A stretch of 64,000 bases of DNA from Streptomyces specialis. GTDB taxonomy: Bacteria; Actinomycetota; Actinomycetes; Streptomycetales; Streptomycetaceae. Where the stretch lies: NCBI RefSeq assembly GCF_001493375.1, contig NZ_LN929894.1:1-64000 (forward strand), in the 5' to 3' direction. A program made the translations under genes and the position numbers. Positions 34,586 to 42,382 of the stretch are shown piece after piece. Position 1 is the first letter of the stretch; each line of letters starts with the position of its first letter. The notes below the pieces were generated by a model, which was not told the origin of the DNA, searched no databases, and saw nothing but the letters and a program-made list of their open reading frames with translations.

Positions 34586-34609
34586 GCACCGAAGTGGGAG
34601 GATTTTCGT

Positions 34610-35314
34610 ATGACTAGTGATGACGCTGCGCCGAAGCCTCCCGCGAAGGACCCGTGGGACCTGCCCGACGTCTCCGGGCTCGTGATCGGAGTGCTCGGGG
34701 GCACCGGCGACCAGGGCCGGGGACTCGCCTACCGGCTGGCCAGGGCGGGGCACGAGGAGATCATCGGATCCCGCGCCGCCGACCGCGCGCGGACCGCCGC
34801 CGACGAACTCGGCCACGGCGTCCGGGGCCTGGACAACGCCGCCCGCGCCCGCGAGAGCGACGTGATCATCGTCGCCGTGCCGTGGGAGGGGCACGCCAGG
34901 ACCCTGGAATCGCTCCGCGAGGAGCTGACCGGGAAGCTCGTCGTGGACTGCGTCAACCCGCTCGGCTTCGACAAGCAGGGCGCCTACGCGCTCGTCCCCG
35001 AGGAGGGCAGCGCCGCCCAGCAGGCCGCCGCGCTGCTGCCCGGCTCCCGCGTCACCGCCGCCTTCCACCACCTGTCGGCCGTCCTCCTCCAGGACCCGGC
35101 CATCGAGAAGATCGACACCGACGTCATGGTCCTGGGCGACGACCGCGCCGACTGCGCGATCGTCCAGGCCCTCGCCGGCCGCATCCCCGGCATGCGCGGG
35201 GTCTTCGCCGGCCGGCTGCGCAACGCCCACCAGGTCGAGTCGCTCGTCGCCAACCTGATCTCCGTCAACCGCCGCTACAAGGCCCACGCGGGCGTCCGGC
35301 TGACCGACATCTGA
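34610..35314 (+). CDS. fno: F420H2:NADP oxidoreductase
   Basis: The 234-residue protein begins its Rossmann fold with VIGVLGGTGDQGRGLAYRLA. It carries GSRAADRA for NADP phosphate binding, SDVIIVAVPWEGHARTL, DCVNPLG, and AAFHHLSAVLLQDP with the His pair expected near the F420 deazaflavin. The size and motifs are those of Fno/NpdG, which passes hydride between coenzyme F420 and NADP in the cytosol. In actinomycetes it supplies F420H2 to reductases in secondary metabolism and stress responses. ATG 34610 follows GTGGGAGG. Confidence 0.92.
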   Translation: MTSDDAAPKPPAKDPWDLPDVSGLVIGVLGGTGDQGRGLAYRLARAGHEEIIGSRAADRARTAADELGHGVRGLDNAARARESDVIIVAVPWEGHARTLESLREELTGKLVVDCVNPLGFDKQGAYALVPEEGSAAQQAAALLPGSRVTAAFHHLSAVLLQDPAIEKIDTDVMVLGDDRADCAIVQALAGRIPGMRGVFAGRLRNAHQVESLVANLISVNRRYKAHAGVRLTDI

Positions 35315-35382
35315 GCCGCCGGGGGCGTACGGGACAATGGAACCCGTCCGCCACCGCCGACGACGATCCCGGAGCCACCGCC

Positions 35383-35562
35383 ATGCCCCCGCGCCGACTC
35401 GCCCTGTACGCCACGACCGTCTGCCTGCTCGCCGTGGCCGCCGCGGTCGTCTCCTTCGTCAAGGGGAACTGGCTGGGCGTCGCCTGGATCATGGTGGCCG
35501 GTGTCTCGTCCAACATGACCGTCTACTACGTGAAGAAGGCGAAGGCCCAGCGGGCCGCCTGA
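35383..35562 (+). CDS. Small two-helix membrane protein
   Basis: The 59-residue product has a basic start (MPPRRLALYA), a first helix (TTVCLLAVAAAVVSFV), a short polar turn (KGNWLG), a second helix (VAWIMVAGVSSNMTVYYV) and a basic tail (KKAKAQRAA). The two ends therefore probably face the cytoplasm. No known function can be assigned. GGAGCC upstream of ATG 35383 is a modest ribosome site. It lies between fno and the convergent panB. Confidence 0.7.
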   Translation: MPPRRLALYATTVCLLAVAAAVVSFVKGNWLGVAWIMVAGVSSNMTVYYVKKAKAQRAA

Positions 35563-35570
35563 CGACAGGC

Positions 35571-35599
35571 GACCCGCCGGGTCCCGACCCGTGCGGGTC
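35571..35599. terminator. Inverted repeat between small membrane protein and panB
   Basis: GACCCG at 35571-35576 pairs with CGGGTC at 35594-35599, with an inner GGGTC/GACCC that could form an alternative hairpin. It lies where two convergent genes meet, and its right end touches the panB stop. Confidence 0.55.
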
Positions 35600-36476
35600 A
35601 GTGGAAGGCGTGCTCCTCCGCCGGGTACGCCCCGCCGACGACATCCTCCGCGAACGCCCGCGCCGCGTCGCCCAGCGCCTCCCGCAGCTGCCCGTACTGC
35701 TTGACGAACCGCGGTGTCCGGCCGCCGGGCCAGTCCGTCATCCCGGCCATGTCCGTCCACACCAGCACCTGGGCGTCGCACTCGGCGCCCGACCCGATGC
35801 CGACCGTCGGGATGTGCAGGATCCGCGTCACCTCGGCGGCCAGCTCCGCCGTCACCAGCTCCAGCACCACCGCGAACGCGCCCGCGTCCTGCACCGCCTT
35901 GGCGTCCCGCAGCAACTGCTGCGCCGCCTCCTCGCCGCGGCCCTGCACGGGGTGGCCCCCGTAGGCGTGGACCGACTGCGGCGTCAGCCCCACGTGCGCC
36001 ATCACCGGGATGCCCGACTCCACGAGCAGCCGGATCTGGTCGGCCGAACGCTCGCCGCCCTCCAGCTTCACCGCGCCCACCCCGGCCTCCTTGACCAGGT
36101 GCGTCGCGCTGCGCAGGGCCTGGATCGGGCCCTCCTGGTAGGAGCCGAACGGCAGGTCGCCGACGATCAGCGCCCTCCGCGTGCCCCGCACGACGGCCGC
36201 GGCCAGCATGGTCATCTGGTCCAGCGTGACGGGCACCGTGCTGTCGTACCCCAGGTGGGCGTTCCCCGCGGAGTCGCCCACGAGCATCACCGGGATGCCC
36301 GCGTCGTCGAAGACGGAGGCGGTCATCGCGTCGTAGGCGGTCAGCATCGGCCACTTCTCGCCGCGCCGCTTGGCCGCCGCTATGTCCCGGACAGTGATCC
36401 GGCGGCTGCTCTTGCCGCCGTAGAGGCCCGGCTGCTCCGGCTTCGCCGGTGCCTGGGCAGGCGTGTGGAGAGTCAT
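35598..36476 (-). CDS. panB: 3-methyl-2-oxobutanoate hydroxymethyltransferase
   Basis: The 292-residue protein shows PanB hallmarks. MLTAYDAMTASVFDDAGIPV is followed by VGDSAGNAHLGYDSTVPVT, which holds the Mg-binding Asp. GDLPFGSYQ, VKLEGGE, MAHVGLTPQSV and GIGSGAECDAQVLVWTDMAG complete the pattern. It transfers a hydroxymethyl group from methylene-tetrahydrofolate to 2-oxoisovalerate, the first committed step to pantothenate and CoA. ATG 36476 gives a short N-terminal extension (HTPAQAPAKPEQPG) common in Streptomyces. It is divergent from the EEP-family gene. Confidence 0.96.
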   Translation of the reverse strand: MTLHTPAQAPAKPEQPGLYGGKSSRRITVRDIAAAKRRGEKWPMLTAYDAMTASVFDDAGIPVMLVGDSAGNAHLGYDSTVPVTLDQMTMLAAAVVRGTRRALIVGDLPFGSYQEGPIQALRSATHLVKEAGVGAVKLEGGERSADQIRLLVESGIPVMAHVGLTPQSVHAYGGHPVQGRGEEAAQQLLRDAKAVQDAGAFAVVLELVTAELAAEVTRILHIPTVGIGSGAECDAQVLVWTDMAGMTDWPGGRTPRFVKQYGQLREALGDAARAFAEDVVGGAYPAEEHAFH

Positions 36477-36710
36477 CGTGCGTGCTCCTGTTCGTCGTCT
36501 CGAGGCGCCATGACGGCGTCCCCGGATCGACATCCATCCTCCCACCGTCGGGCACGGGCGGAAAGAGGCGGGAGGAGGGCGAAGAAGAGTGCTGATATAA
36601 CGGACCCCCGCGCCCCGCCGTGACCGTCTTGAGACCACAGACGTCGGACCCAGACGTTCTCCGGGCCGCGCGGGTGCCCGGGGGGAGCGCGACGGTCAGC
36701 GAGGGAGCGG

Positions 36711-37790
36711 ATGGCACGCTTGTACACCCCGGAGACCAGGCCGGACGACGGCGCCGGCAACGGCGCCGGGGCCGGGGACAACGGCGGTGCCGGCGGGCCG
36801 GAAGGCCCCGGCGGGGCCGGGGGCGCCGGGGGCGCCAGGCCCCGGCCGCGCTGGCGGGACCGCGCCGGCCGCTGGCGCCGGGGCTGGGTGGTGGCGGGCC
36901 TCGCCATCGCCCTCGCGCTGCTGATGACGCTGCACTCGCGGATTCCCAACACGATCGGCAACCTCGGCAGCCTGCTCCAGACGTTCCTGCCCTGGCTGGG
37001 TCTCGCGGTCCCCGTCCTCGCCCTGTGCGCCGCGCTGCGCCGCTCGGTGACGGCGCTGGTCGCGCTGCTGGTCCCGACGCTGGTCTGGCTCAACCTCTTC
37101 GGCGGCCTGGTGCTGGACAAGTCCGGCGACGGCGGCGCGCTGATGGTCGTCAGCCACAACGTGGACGCGGGCAACGCCGACCCGGCCGGGACGGCCCGCC
37201 GCCTCGCGGAGTCCGGCGCCGACCTGATCGCCCTCCAGGAGCTGCCGCAGGACGAACTCGCCACGTACGAGGAGGCGCTGGCCGCCACCCACCCGTACCA
37301 CGACGTGCAGGGCACGGTCGGGCTGTGGAGCCGGTTCCCGCTGAGCGACACCCGGCCCGTGGACATCGGCATGGGCTGGACCCGCGCCATGCGCACCACC
37401 GTGGACACGGCGGCCCTGGGCGATGTCGCCGTCTACGTCGCGCACCTGCCCTCGGTCCGCGTCCAGTTCCGGGCCGGCTTCACCGCCGGGCAGCGCGACG
37501 ACGCCGCCGACATGCTGGGCCGGGCCATCGCCGCCGAGCCGCTGGACCGCACGCTGCTGCTGGGCGACCTGAACGGCACCATGAACGACGGCGCCCTCGC
37601 CCCGCTCACCTCCCAGCTCCGCTCCACCCAGGGCGCGGCCGGCGCCGGTTTCGGCTTCAGTTGGCCCGCGGGATTCCCGCTCGCGCGGATCGACCAGATC
37701 CTGGTCCGCGACCTGGAGCCGGTCTCGTCGTGGACGCTGCCCTCCACCGGCAGCGACCACCTCCCGGTCGCCGCCCGACTGGACCCCTGA
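36711..37790 (+). CDS. Membrane-anchored endonuclease/exonuclease/phosphatase family protein
   Basis: The 359-residue protein has a Gly/Ala/Asp-rich N-terminus followed by three hydrophobic segments (about 60-130: WVVAGLAIALALLMTL, LPWLGLAVPVLALCAAL, TALVALLVPTLVWLNLFG). The catalytic domain shows SHNVDAGNADP, IALQELPQDE with the metal Glu, LLLGDLNGTMND with the Asp/Asn pair, and TGSDHLPVAARL with the final Asp-His. EEP enzymes hydrolyse phosphodiesters of DNA, RNA, sphingomyelin or inositol lipids. The domain probably faces outside, so an extracellular lipid or nucleic-acid substrate is possible. Confidence 0.87.
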   Translation: MARLYTPETRPDDGAGNGAGAGDNGGAGGPEGPGGAGGAGGARPRPRWRDRAGRWRRGWVVAGLAIALALLMTLHSRIPNTIGNLGSLLQTFLPWLGLAVPVLALCAALRRSVTALVALLVPTLVWLNLFGGLVLDKSGDGGALMVVSHNVDAGNADPAGTARRLAESGADLIALQELPQDELATYEEALAATHPYHDVQGTVGLWSRFPLSDTRPVDIGMGWTRAMRTTVDTAALGDVAVYVAHLPSVRVQFRAGFTAGQRDDAADMLGRAIAAEPLDRTLLLGDLNGTMNDGALAPLTSQLRSTQGAAGAGFGFSWPAGFPLARIDQILVRDLEPVSSWTLPSTGSDHLPVAARLDP

Positions 37791-37814
37791 GCCGTCGTTC
37801 CCTACGTTGGATAT

Positions 37815-38714
37815 GTGACCCGTACCCGATATGTCCCGGATGGCGGCCTGACCCGGCGCATGGTGCTCACCATGTTCCTGATCGGGCTGCTGTACGTGGT
37901 CTTCACCGGGTTCCTCGTCGCGGCCCTGGGCAAGGCGTGGCCGCTGGTCGTGGTGCTGGTGGGCGGGCTCTTCGTGGCGCAGTTCTGGTTCAGCGACCGG
38001 ATCGCCGCGTTCAGCATGGGCGCCCGCGAGGTCACCCCCGAGCAGCAGCCCGAGCTGCACGGCGCCGTGGACCGGCTGTGCGCGCTGGCCGACATGCCCA
38101 AGCCGCGCGTCGCCGTCGCCGACACCGACGTGCCCAACGCCTTCGCCACCGGCCGCAGCCGGGACAAGGCGCTGGTCTGCGCCACCACCGGGCTGCTGCG
38201 CCGCCTGGAACCGGAGGAGCTGGAGGGCGTTCTCGCCCACGAGCTGTCGCACGTCGCCCACCGGGACGTGGCCGTGATGACCATCGCCGCGTTCCTCGGC
38301 GTGCTCGCCGGCCTGATCACCCGGATCGCGCTGTGGACCGGGCTCTTCGGCCGCGGCGGGCGCGGCAACCAGAACGCCGCGCTGCTGCTGATCCCGCTGA
38401 TCAGCGCCGTCGTCTACGTGATCAGCTTCCTCCTGACCCGGCTGCTGTCCCGTTACCGCGAGCTGTCCGCCGACCGCGCCGGGGCGCTGCTCCCCGGCCG
38501 GCCGTCCGCGCTGGCGTCGGCGCTGACCAAGGTCTCCGGGCAGATGGCCCGCATCCCCACCCGCGACCTGCGGCGGGCCGAGCCGTTCAACGCGTTCTTC
38601 TTCGCGCCCGCGCTCTCGCCCGGCGCGAGCCTGGGCAAGCTGCTGTCCTCGCACCCCACCCTGGAACAGCGCCTCGACCGGCTCGCCCGGCTCTCCGCCC
38701 AGCTCGGCGGGTGA
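37815..38714 (+). CDS. htpX: Zinc metalloprotease HtpX
   Basis: The 299-residue M48 protease has two N-terminal helices (MVLTMFLIGLLYVVFTGFLV and WPLVVVLVGGLFVAQFWF) and the zinc motif VLAHELSHVAHRD. Two central hydrophobic segments and a downstream ligand region SRYRELSADRAGALL, with its Glu, follow. It cleaves misfolded membrane proteins at the cytoplasmic face. GTG 37815 is used. Its stop overlaps the GTG of pspAB as GTGA, so the two are translationally coupled, an arrangement found widely in actinomycetes. Confidence 0.95.
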   Translation: MTRTRYVPDGGLTRRMVLTMFLIGLLYVVFTGFLVAALGKAWPLVVVLVGGLFVAQFWFSDRIAAFSMGAREVTPEQQPELHGAVDRLCALADMPKPRVAVADTDVPNAFATGRSRDKALVCATTGLLRRLEPEELEGVLAHELSHVAHRDVAVMTIAAFLGVLAGLITRIALWTGLFGRGGRGNQNAALLLIPLISAVVYVISFLLTRLLSRYRELSADRAGALLPGRPSALASALTKVSGQMARIPTRDLRRAEPFNAFFFAPALSPGASLGKLLSSHPTLEQRLDRLARLSAQLGG

Positions 38715-39298
38715 CGGCGGCGGTGGGTTTCCTCGACGCGATCCTCGGCCGTTCCAAGCCGGTCCGCCCCGACCTCGACCAGCTCTTCGGCCTCCCCGCC
38801 GCCGCCGTCACCCTCCGGGCGGGCGCCGGTTTCGCGCCGACCGGCCTCGGCTCGGTCTGCTTCGCGAGCGTGGAGGGCGGCGCGTTCGCGCGGGCCCGGC
38901 AGGAGGTGGCGGAGCTGCTCGGCGAGACCGAGTCCGCCGAGGACCCCTACGGGTACACCTGGCTGGTGCTGCGCCACCCGCCCGATGACCTGCCCGGCCT
39001 GGTCAACGACCTGCACGCGGCCAACACCCTGCTCACCGACGCCGGGTTCGGCCCGCAACTGCTGTGCTCCCTGACCGTGTTCCGCGACGCCGAGGCCCGC
39101 CCCCTGGCGCTCGTCTACCTCTACAAGCGCGGCGCGTTCTACCCCTTCGCCCCGCTGCCGGGCGCGGCGGAGCGCAGGGACAACGCGCTGGAGCTCCAGG
39201 TGCGCGGCCTGCTCACCGACGACCTGCGGCTGGAGAAGGACCTGACCCGCTGGTTCCCCGTCTGGGGAGCGCCGGGTCTGGACCCCGGACCGGCGTGA
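38711..39298 (+). CDS. pspAB: PspA-associated protein PspAB
   Basis: The 195-residue product starts GFLDAILGRSKPVRPDLDQL. It has VCFASVEGGAFARARQEVAE, DPYGYTWLVLRHPPDDLPGL and ALVYLYKRGAFYPFAP, matching the PspAB family encoded beside htpX. No catalytic motif or membrane helix is seen. A role in envelope stress with PspA and HtpX is inferred from the family. The GTG at 38711 overlaps the htpX stop; GTG 38723 is possible. It ends in a hairpin shared with the convergent nadE. Confidence 0.85.
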   Translation: MTAAVGFLDAILGRSKPVRPDLDQLFGLPAAAVTLRAGAGFAPTGLGSVCFASVEGGAFARARQEVAELLGETESAEDPYGYTWLVLRHPPDDLPGLVNDLHAANTLLTDAGFGPQLLCSLTVFRDAEARPLALVYLYKRGAFYPFAPLPGAAERRDNALELQVRGLLTDDLRLEKDLTRWFPVWGAPGLDPGPA

Positions 39299-39324
39299 GG
39301 CGGCCCGCCGCCGGGGTCCGGGCC
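39275..39324. terminator. Bidirectional hairpin between pspAB and nadE
   Basis: GGACCCCGG at 39280-39288 pairs with CCGGGGTCC at 39311-39319, and the stem extends to about 14 bp if G-U pairs are allowed. The loop is about 22 bases. The left arm overlaps the last codons of pspAB, and nadE ends at 39328. Confidence 0.65.
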
Positions 39325-39327
39325 GGG

Positions 39328-41082
39328 TCAGCCTCCCTCGCGCCAGCGGTTGGTGATCGGCAGGCGGCGGTCCTTCCCGAAGCCCTTGGGGGAGATCTTC
39401 GTGCCCGGCGGGTACTGGCGGCGCTTGTACTCGGCGGTGTCCACCAGCCGCAGCACCCGGGTCACCAGCTCCGCGTCGAACCCGGCCGCCACGATCTCCT
39501 CGCGGCCCCGGTCGCGGTCCACGTACAGCTCCAGCACCCGGTCCAGCACGTCGTAGTCGGGCAGCGAGTCCGTGTCCACCTGGCCGGGGCGCAGCTCCGC
39601 GCTCGGCGGCTTGCTGATCGAGTTCTCCGGGATCGGCGGGACCTCGCCGCGGCGCTCCGCCGCCTCGTTGCGCCACCGCGCCAGCCGGTAGACGCCCGTC
39701 TTGTAGAGATCCTTGATCGGCCCGTAGGCCCCGACCGAGTCGCCGTACAGCGTCGAGTACCCGACGGCCAGCTCGCTCTTGTTGCCCGGCGCGAGCACGA
39801 GGTGGCCCTCCTGGTTGGACACCGCCATCAGCAGCGTGCCGCGCAGGCGGGACTGGAGGTTCTCCTCGGCGAGCCCGGTCAGCTCCACCGCCGCCATATA
39901 GGCGTCGAACATCGGGCCGACCGGCACCGTCCGCAGGTTCAGCCCGGTGCGGCGGGCGAGATCCTCGGCGTCGCCGCGGGAGTGCTTCGACGAGTACCGC
40001 GACGGCATCGACAGGCCGTACACGTTCTCCGGGCCGAGCGCGTCGCAGGCGATGGCCGCGCACAGCGCCGAGTCGATCCCGCCGGACAGACCGATGAGGA
40101 CCGAACGGAAACCGTTCTTCCGAACATACGCCGCCAGGCCGGTGACCAGCGCCCGGTACATCTCCTCCGCGTCCTCCAGCCGCTCCGCCTCGCCGCCCGG
40201 GTGCTCCGGCTCGTACGCCGGGAACGGGTCGGCCGACAGCGTCACATGCTCGATCCGCAGCCCGTCGGCGACCGAGCCGGCCGGCGGCGTGACCGGCGCG
40301 GCGGGCAGGTCGAGGTCCAGCAGCAGGCACTCCTCGGCGAACTGCGGGCCGCGCGCGATCACCGTCCCGTCGCGGTCCACCACGATCGAGTCGCCGTCGA
40401 AGACCAGCTCGTCCTGGCCGCCGGCCATCGCCAGATACGCCAGCGCGCAGCCCGCCTCCCGGGCGCGCCTGCGGACCAGCTCCAGGCGGGTGTCGTCCTT
40501 GTTCACCTCGTAGGGCGAGGCGTTGATCGCCAGCAGCAGCCCGGCGCCCGCCGCGCGGGCGGCCGGCACCCGGCCGCCGTCCTGCCACAGGTCCTCGCAG
40601 GTCGCCAGCGCCACGTCGACGCCGCCGACGCGGATCATCGGCAGCGTCTCGCCGGGCACGAAGTACCGGAACTCGTCGAAGACCCCGTAGTTGGGCAGGT
40701 GGTGCTTGGAGTAGGTGAGGACCACCTCGCCGCGGTGCAGCACGGCGGCAGCGTTGCGCGGGGCGCCCGCGGGCTGGCCCAGGCTCGGCCGCGCGTGCTC
40801 CGCCCGGTCCAGGTGGCCGACGACGACCGGCACCTCGCCCAGGCCCTCGGCGGCCAGCCGGGCGGCCAGCTCGCGCAGCGCGGACCGGCTGGCGGCGACG
40901 AAGGAGCCGCGCAGCGCCAGGTCCTCGACCGGATAGCCGGTCAGCATCATCTCGGGGAACGCGACCAGGTGCGCGCCGCGCTCGACGCCGTGCCGGGTCC
41001 AGCGCAGCACGGCCTCGGCGTTGCCGGACAGGTCACCGACGGTGGAGTCGATCTGGTTCAGGGCGATACGTAGCTGTGGCAC
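39328..41082 (-). CDS. nadE: Glutamine-dependent NAD+ synthase
   Basis: The 584-residue protein joins an N-terminal nitrilase-type amidase to an ATP-pyrophosphatase synthase. The amidase triad is Glu in VAFPEMMLTGY, Lys in YSKHHLPNYGVFDE and Cys in LATCEDLWQDG. The synthase P-loop is VLIGLSGGIDSALCAAIA, with LAPGNKSELAVGYSTLYGD and ISPKGFGKDRRLPITNRWR following. It uses glutamine and ATP to amidate deamido-NAD in the cytosol. GTG 41082 (VPQLRIALNQID) is the family-matching start. Confidence 0.96.
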   Translation of the reverse strand: MPQLRIALNQIDSTVGDLSGNAEAVLRWTRHGVERGAHLVAFPEMMLTGYPVEDLALRGSFVAASRSALRELAARLAAEGLGEVPVVVGHLDRAEHARPSLGQPAGAPRNAAAVLHRGEVVLTYSKHHLPNYGVFDEFRYFVPGETLPMIRVGGVDVALATCEDLWQDGGRVPAARAAGAGLLLAINASPYEVNKDDTRLELVRRRAREAGCALAYLAMAGGQDELVFDGDSIVVDRDGTVIARGPQFAEECLLLDLDLPAAPVTPPAGSVADGLRIEHVTLSADPFPAYEPEHPGGEAERLEDAEEMYRALVTGLAAYVRKNGFRSVLIGLSGGIDSALCAAIACDALGPENVYGLSMPSRYSSKHSRGDAEDLARRTGLNLRTVPVGPMFDAYMAAVELTGLAEENLQSRLRGTLLMAVSNQEGHLVLAPGNKSELAVGYSTLYGDSVGAYGPIKDLYKTGVYRLARWRNEAAERRGEVPPIPENSISKPPSAELRPGQVDTDSLPDYDVLDRVLELYVDRDRGREEIVAAGFDAELVTRVLRLVDTAEYKRRQYPPGTKISPKGFGKDRRLPITNRWREGG

Positions 41083-41299
41083 GGATCCGAGTCTAATCGT
41101 CCGATTGACATTATGGGGGCGGGGGCGCCCGATCAGGCCCGGGTACGCCGTGGCGCGCGCCCCCGGGCGGCGCCGATATGAAAGGCCGGTCATATCCGGT
41201 CACGATGAGCCGCTGTCCGATTGCGGAGGCATGTGCCAGGGCAGAGCTACCCCAGCCGCAGACGCGGCAGAGCTGACCCACGCCCGAAAGGGGGGTGGC

Positions 41300-42382
41300 A
41301 TGCCGCTGGACGCTGCTTCCTTTCTACCCTTCGAGCCCCGCAGCAATCCCGACACCGACCGGGCGCGCGCCCGTCACCTCGACTGGGCGGTGGACCACGG
41401 CCTGGTGCGCGGCGCGCAGGCGCTGCGGCGGTACGGCGCCTGGCTGCTGACCGACCTCGCGGCCTGGGCCTTCCCCGACGCCACGGGCGCGGACCTGGAC
41501 CTGGTGACCGACGCCGTCTGTCTGGGCTTCTCGCTGGGCGACCGGCTCGACCCCCCGCTCGGCCGCCGGCCCGACCGGGTCGCGTGGCTGTGCACGGAGC
41601 TGGCCGCCGTCCCGTACCGCGCGCCCGGCACCCGGCCGATGCTCGACCTGCCGGTGACCCGCGCCTACGCCGACGTGTGGCGGCGCGGCCAGGCCGGGAT
41701 GTCACCGGCCTGGCGGGAGCGCGCGGCGGGGAACCTGACGCGGTTCTTCCGTTCCTTCGTGCAGGAGGCCCAGTACCGGCACCTGAACGCCCCGCTCGAC
41801 GAGGACGCGTACCTCGCGCTGCGCCGGCAGGCCGCCGGTACCGCGCCCGCCTTCGACCTGATCGAACGCGCCGGGCCCGCCGGGAGCGGGGAGGTGCCGG
41901 CCGGCGTCTACTGGAGCCGCGAGGTGCAGACCCTGACCCGGTGTGCCGGGGACGTGGTGCTGCTCTGCGACGACCTGCACGCGGCGGAGCGCGACGAGGC
42001 GTGCGGCGACCCGTACAACCTCGTCCTCATCCGCCGCCGCGACCTCGGCTGCTCGCGGGCGGAGGCGACCGCGCAGGTGACCGCCCTGGTCGCCGACCGC
42101 GTCGCGCTCTTCCTGGAGGTGAGCGAGCGGCTGCCGGAGCTGTGCGACAGGTGGCGTGCCGGCCCGCGCGGCACGGCGGCGGCCGAACGGTACGTCGACG
42201 GCCTGCGCTGCTGGATGGCCGCCGTCCGCCGGTGGGGGACCGTCTCCGCGCGGTACGCGGACCTCACCGCCGCCGACCCCGGCGGCGTCACCGGCCGCGC
42301 AGCCGGCTCAGCAGCCCCCGGGCCCGTTCCCGTGCCCGGACCGGCCCCGGTTCCGGCGCGGGCGCCGGCCGCCCAGGCGTGA
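41300..42382 (+). CDS. Terpene synthase-like protein with divergent metal-binding motifs
   Basis: The 360-residue protein has the all-helical pattern of bacterial class I terpene synthases, with FEPRSNPDTDRARARHLDWA near the start and a closing RRWGTVSARY that supplies the RY pair. At the Asp-rich site (about residues 77-84) it reads FSLGDRLD instead of DDxxD. At the NSE site (about 223-233) it reads CDDLHAAERDE, with Asp and Ala in place of Asn and Ser. The enzyme may use another diphosphate or be non-canonical. It is preceded by AAAGGGGGG and overlaps the convergent P450 by 95 bp. Terpene plus P450 would make an oxidised isoprenoid. Confidence 0.75.
   Translation: MPLDAASFLPFEPRSNPDTDRARARHLDWAVDHGLVRGAQALRRYGAWLLTDLAAWAFPDATGADLDLVTDAVCLGFSLGDRLDPPLGRRPDRVAWLCTELAAVPYRAPGTRPMLDLPVTRAYADVWRRGQAGMSPAWRERAAGNLTRFFRSFVQEAQYRHLNAPLDEDAYLALRRQAAGTAPAFDLIERAGPAGSGEVPAGVYWSREVQTLTRCAGDVVLLCDDLHAAERDEACGDPYNLVLIRRRDLGCSRAEATAQVTALVADRVALFLEVSERLPELCDRWRAGPRGTAAAERYVDGLRCWMAAVRRWGTVSARYADLTAADPGGVTGRAAGSAAPGPVPVPGPAPVPARAPAAQA

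Noticed and set aside
39300..41200. Long open frame on the plus strand opposite nadE
   Set aside because: It is low-complexity in composition, has no family pattern and exists because the high-GC nadE codons keep other frames open.
41083..41299. Riboswitch in the leader of the terpene synthase-like gene
   Set aside because: GCAGAGCT occurs twice (41241-41248 and 41267-41274), but I could not fit any known riboswitch consensus.
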